From positions 1 through 43,754 of the forward strand of contig CAIPAY010000243.1 in assembly GCA_903863195.1 (NCBI GenBank): a stretch of DNA of 43,754 bases. Reading direction: 5' to 3'. This DNA is from an uncultured Holophagaceae bacterium (lineage in GTDB: Bacteria > Acidobacteriota > Holophagae > Holophagales > Holophagaceae). The translations under genes and the position numbers were made by a program. Positions 42,338 through 43,754 of the stretch are shown here, piece after piece (position 1 is the stretch's first letter; every line of letters begins with the position of its first letter). The notes beneath the pieces were generated by a model. It searched no databases. It worked only from the letters and a program-made list of their open reading frames with translations, and was not told the origin of the DNA.

Positions 42338-43754
42338 ATGGTTCCGACGCCGCCCCGCGACACCTACTACCCCCTCACCAAAGCTCTGATTTCCATCGGA
42401 AGGAAAAACGGTTTCCTGCTGGTTGACCAGCTCAATGACTTTCTTCCGAGCACCGCCTCCAGCCCCGCGGATCTCGAGCTGCTCCTGAGCCTGTTCTCGC
42501 GGCTGGGTGTGGGGATTGGCGCCACGGAGGAGGAGGCCCAGGCCGCCCGTGAAGCCATCGAGCCCGAGTTTGTTCTGACCGAGGGGATTCCCAAGGGCGA
42601 CAAGGACTCTGAAGTCGAGATCGACAGCCCGGACAGCGACAAGTTCAACGATCCGGTCCGCATGTATCTCAAGGAGATGGGCACGGTCCCCCTCCTCAAG
42701 CGCGAGGACGAAGTCGAGATCGCCAAGCGCATCGAGGTCGGCGTGCGCAGCGTCATGCGCGCCATCTCGCGCTCCCGCCTCGCCGCCAGCCTGCTCATCG
42801 ACATCGGCAAGATGCTGAAGGAGAATCCCGGCAAGATCCGCGAGGTCGTGGGCCTGTCCGACGAGGTGGATGACGACGAGGATGCCGAGAGCACCTCCGC
42901 CACCCAGCACGTGCACCACCAGTTCGAGAAGCTGCTGGTCTTCGACCAGGCGCTGCAGGACCTGCTGGAGCTGAAGGTCCAGGTGGACGCCGGCACCAAG
43001 ACCCTGCCCAAGCGCCGCAAGCTGGACCGGGAGATCCTCCAGGCCCGGGGCCGCCTCTCCCGCCAGATCCGCAAGCTGGGCCTCAACAGCCTCGCCGTGA
43101 CCCGGCTCATCGACCGCATCACCCACCAGCACAGCCAGGTGCTGACCGGTGAGCGCAAGTGCCGCGAGCTGCGGGACCGCATCAAGAATCCCGCCTTCTC
43201 CAAGATGAAGGACAAATACAAGGACGAGCTGGCCCACATCGAAAAGACCCTGGCCGAGTTCTTCATCAAGTACGAGACCACCAGCGAAGTCTTCCACAAG
43301 GACTTCAACGGGCTGAAGGCCGCCGAGAGCGTCAGCCGCGGCGCCAAGGCCGAGCTCATCGAGGCCAACCTTCGCCTCGTGGTCAGCATCGCCAAGCGCT
43401 ACACCAACCGTGGCCTGCAGTTCCTGGACCTCATCCAGGAAGGCAACATCGGGCTCATGAAGGCCGTGGACAAGTTCGAATACAGCCGCGGCTTCAAGTT
43501 CTCGACCTACGCCACCTGGTGGATCCGGCAGGCCATCACCCGCGCCATCGCGGACCAGGCCCGCACCATCCGCATCCCCGTGCACATGATCGAGACCATC
43601 AACAAGCTCATCCGCACCCAGCGCGAGCTGGTCCAGAAGCTGGGCCGGGAACCCTCCAGCGAAGAGATCGCGCATGCCATGGACATGCCCGTGGGCAAGG
43701 TCCGCAAGGTGATGAAGATCGCCCAGGAGCCCATCTCCCTGGAGACGCCCATCG
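42338..43754 (+). CDS. rpoD: RNA polymerase primary sigma factor RpoD (3' end outside window)
   Basis: About 472 codons are present, open to the window edge. The N-terminal region 1.1-like part precedes region 1.2 ([25 protein letters not shown]). A long acidic non-conserved insert follows, then region 2: [20 protein letters not shown], then [20 protein letters not shown] and [20 protein letters not shown]. Region 3 begins with [11 protein letters not shown] and the sequence stops at EPISLETPI, just before region 4. ATG 42338 is preferred over ATG 42311 because of the GAGG site. It has its own promoter. Confidence 0.97.
   Translation, partial: MVPTPPRDTYYPLTKALISIGRKNGFLLVDQLNDFLPSTASSPADLELLLSLFSRLGVGIGATEEEAQAAREAIEPEFVLTEGIPKGDKDSEVEIDSPDSDKFNDPVRMYLKEMGTVPLLKREDEVEIAKRIEVGVRSVMRAISRSRLAASLLIDIGKMLKENPGKIREVVGLSDEVDDDEDAESTSATQHVHHQFEKLLVFDQALQDLLELKVQVDAGTKTLPKRRKLDREILQARGRLSRQIRKLGLNSLAVTRLIDRITHQHSQVLTGERKCRELRDRIKNPAFSKMKDKYKDELAHIEKTLAEFFIKYETTSEVFHKDFNGLKAAESVSRGAKAELIEANLRLVVSIAKRYTNRGLQFLDLIQEGNIGLMKAVDKFEYSRGFKFSTYATWWIRQAITRAIADQARTIRIPVHMIETINKLIRTQRELVQKLGREPSSEEIAHAMDMPVGKVRKVMKIAQEPISLETPI

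Overview
This 43.8 kb window is a stretch of bacterial chromosome with high G+C content and dense coding. Genes lie on both strands in short operons, many joined by 1-8 nt start/stop overlaps. Lipoproteins, secreted proteins, a PilT-type ATPase and beta-barrel-like or Trp/Tyr/Gly-rich exported proteins point to a diderm (Gram-negative-type) cell. The mix of genes (Ser/Thr kinase with PEGA-like domains, PilT paralogue, cohesin/dockerin-bearing subtilase, dnaG followed by rpoD) fits Acidobacteriota, most like the Holophagae (Geothrix/Holophaga) group. That placement is inference from gene content; no marker was searched. I saw no rRNA, tRNA, insertion sequence, phage gene or CRISPR array.

Layout. 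Positions 1-5860 hold a very large modular secreted subtilase, whose start is probably upstream of the window, and a small lipoprotein. Positions 5898-9643 (minus) hold an exported alpha/beta hydrolase, a Trp/Tyr/Gly-rich secreted protein and a membrane Ser/Thr kinase. Positions 9770-14359 (plus) hold a GT2 glycosyltransferase, an orphan FlhB C-terminal-like protein, a PHP-domain protein, a lone receiver domain, truA and an HD-domain protein. Positions 14467-19407 (minus) hold a CapA-like lipoprotein, a radical SAM protein, a PepSY-TM protein and sucD/sucC. Positions 19510-22489 (plus) hold a PilT paralogue with a duplicated N-terminal domain and a FlgO/TolB-like TPR protein. Positions 22494-26720 (minus) hold a polyprenyl diphosphate synthase, a YajQ-family protein, an exported barrel-like protein, Nudix, rhodanese and uridine kinase genes. 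A lipoprotein follows at 26782-27405 (plus).

Positions 27503-33035 hold the two enzymes of threonine catabolism on the minus strand, tdh and kbl. Between them on the plus strand are asnB, a small unknown protein, a rhodanese and a MauE/DoxX-like protein. Positions 33136-35118 hold a lipoprotein and an OPA-type MFS transporter, followed by a palindromic heptad-repeat element and a P-loop protein. Positions 36323-43754 hold an LtaS-like phosphoglycerol transferase, a metallophosphoesterase and a membrane protein, closely followed by dnaG. rpoD comes next with its own sigma70-type promoter and runs off the window end.

The most interesting signal lies in the 253 bp between tdh and asnB. A good promoter is followed by a 28-codon leader ORF with four Asn codons within five codons. 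Next comes a strong intrinsic terminator with a GCAA tetraloop and U-tract that abuts the asnB ribosome binding site. An 8-nt copy of the terminator's 3' arm lies just downstream of the Asn codons, placed to form an antiterminator. This has the form of ribosome-mediated (trp/his-style) attenuation of asparagine synthetase by charged tRNA-Asn. Other notable items are an AT-rich beta-helix module inside the GC-rich protease gene, two unrelated palindromic intergenic repeat elements, and the rewired surroundings of dnaG.
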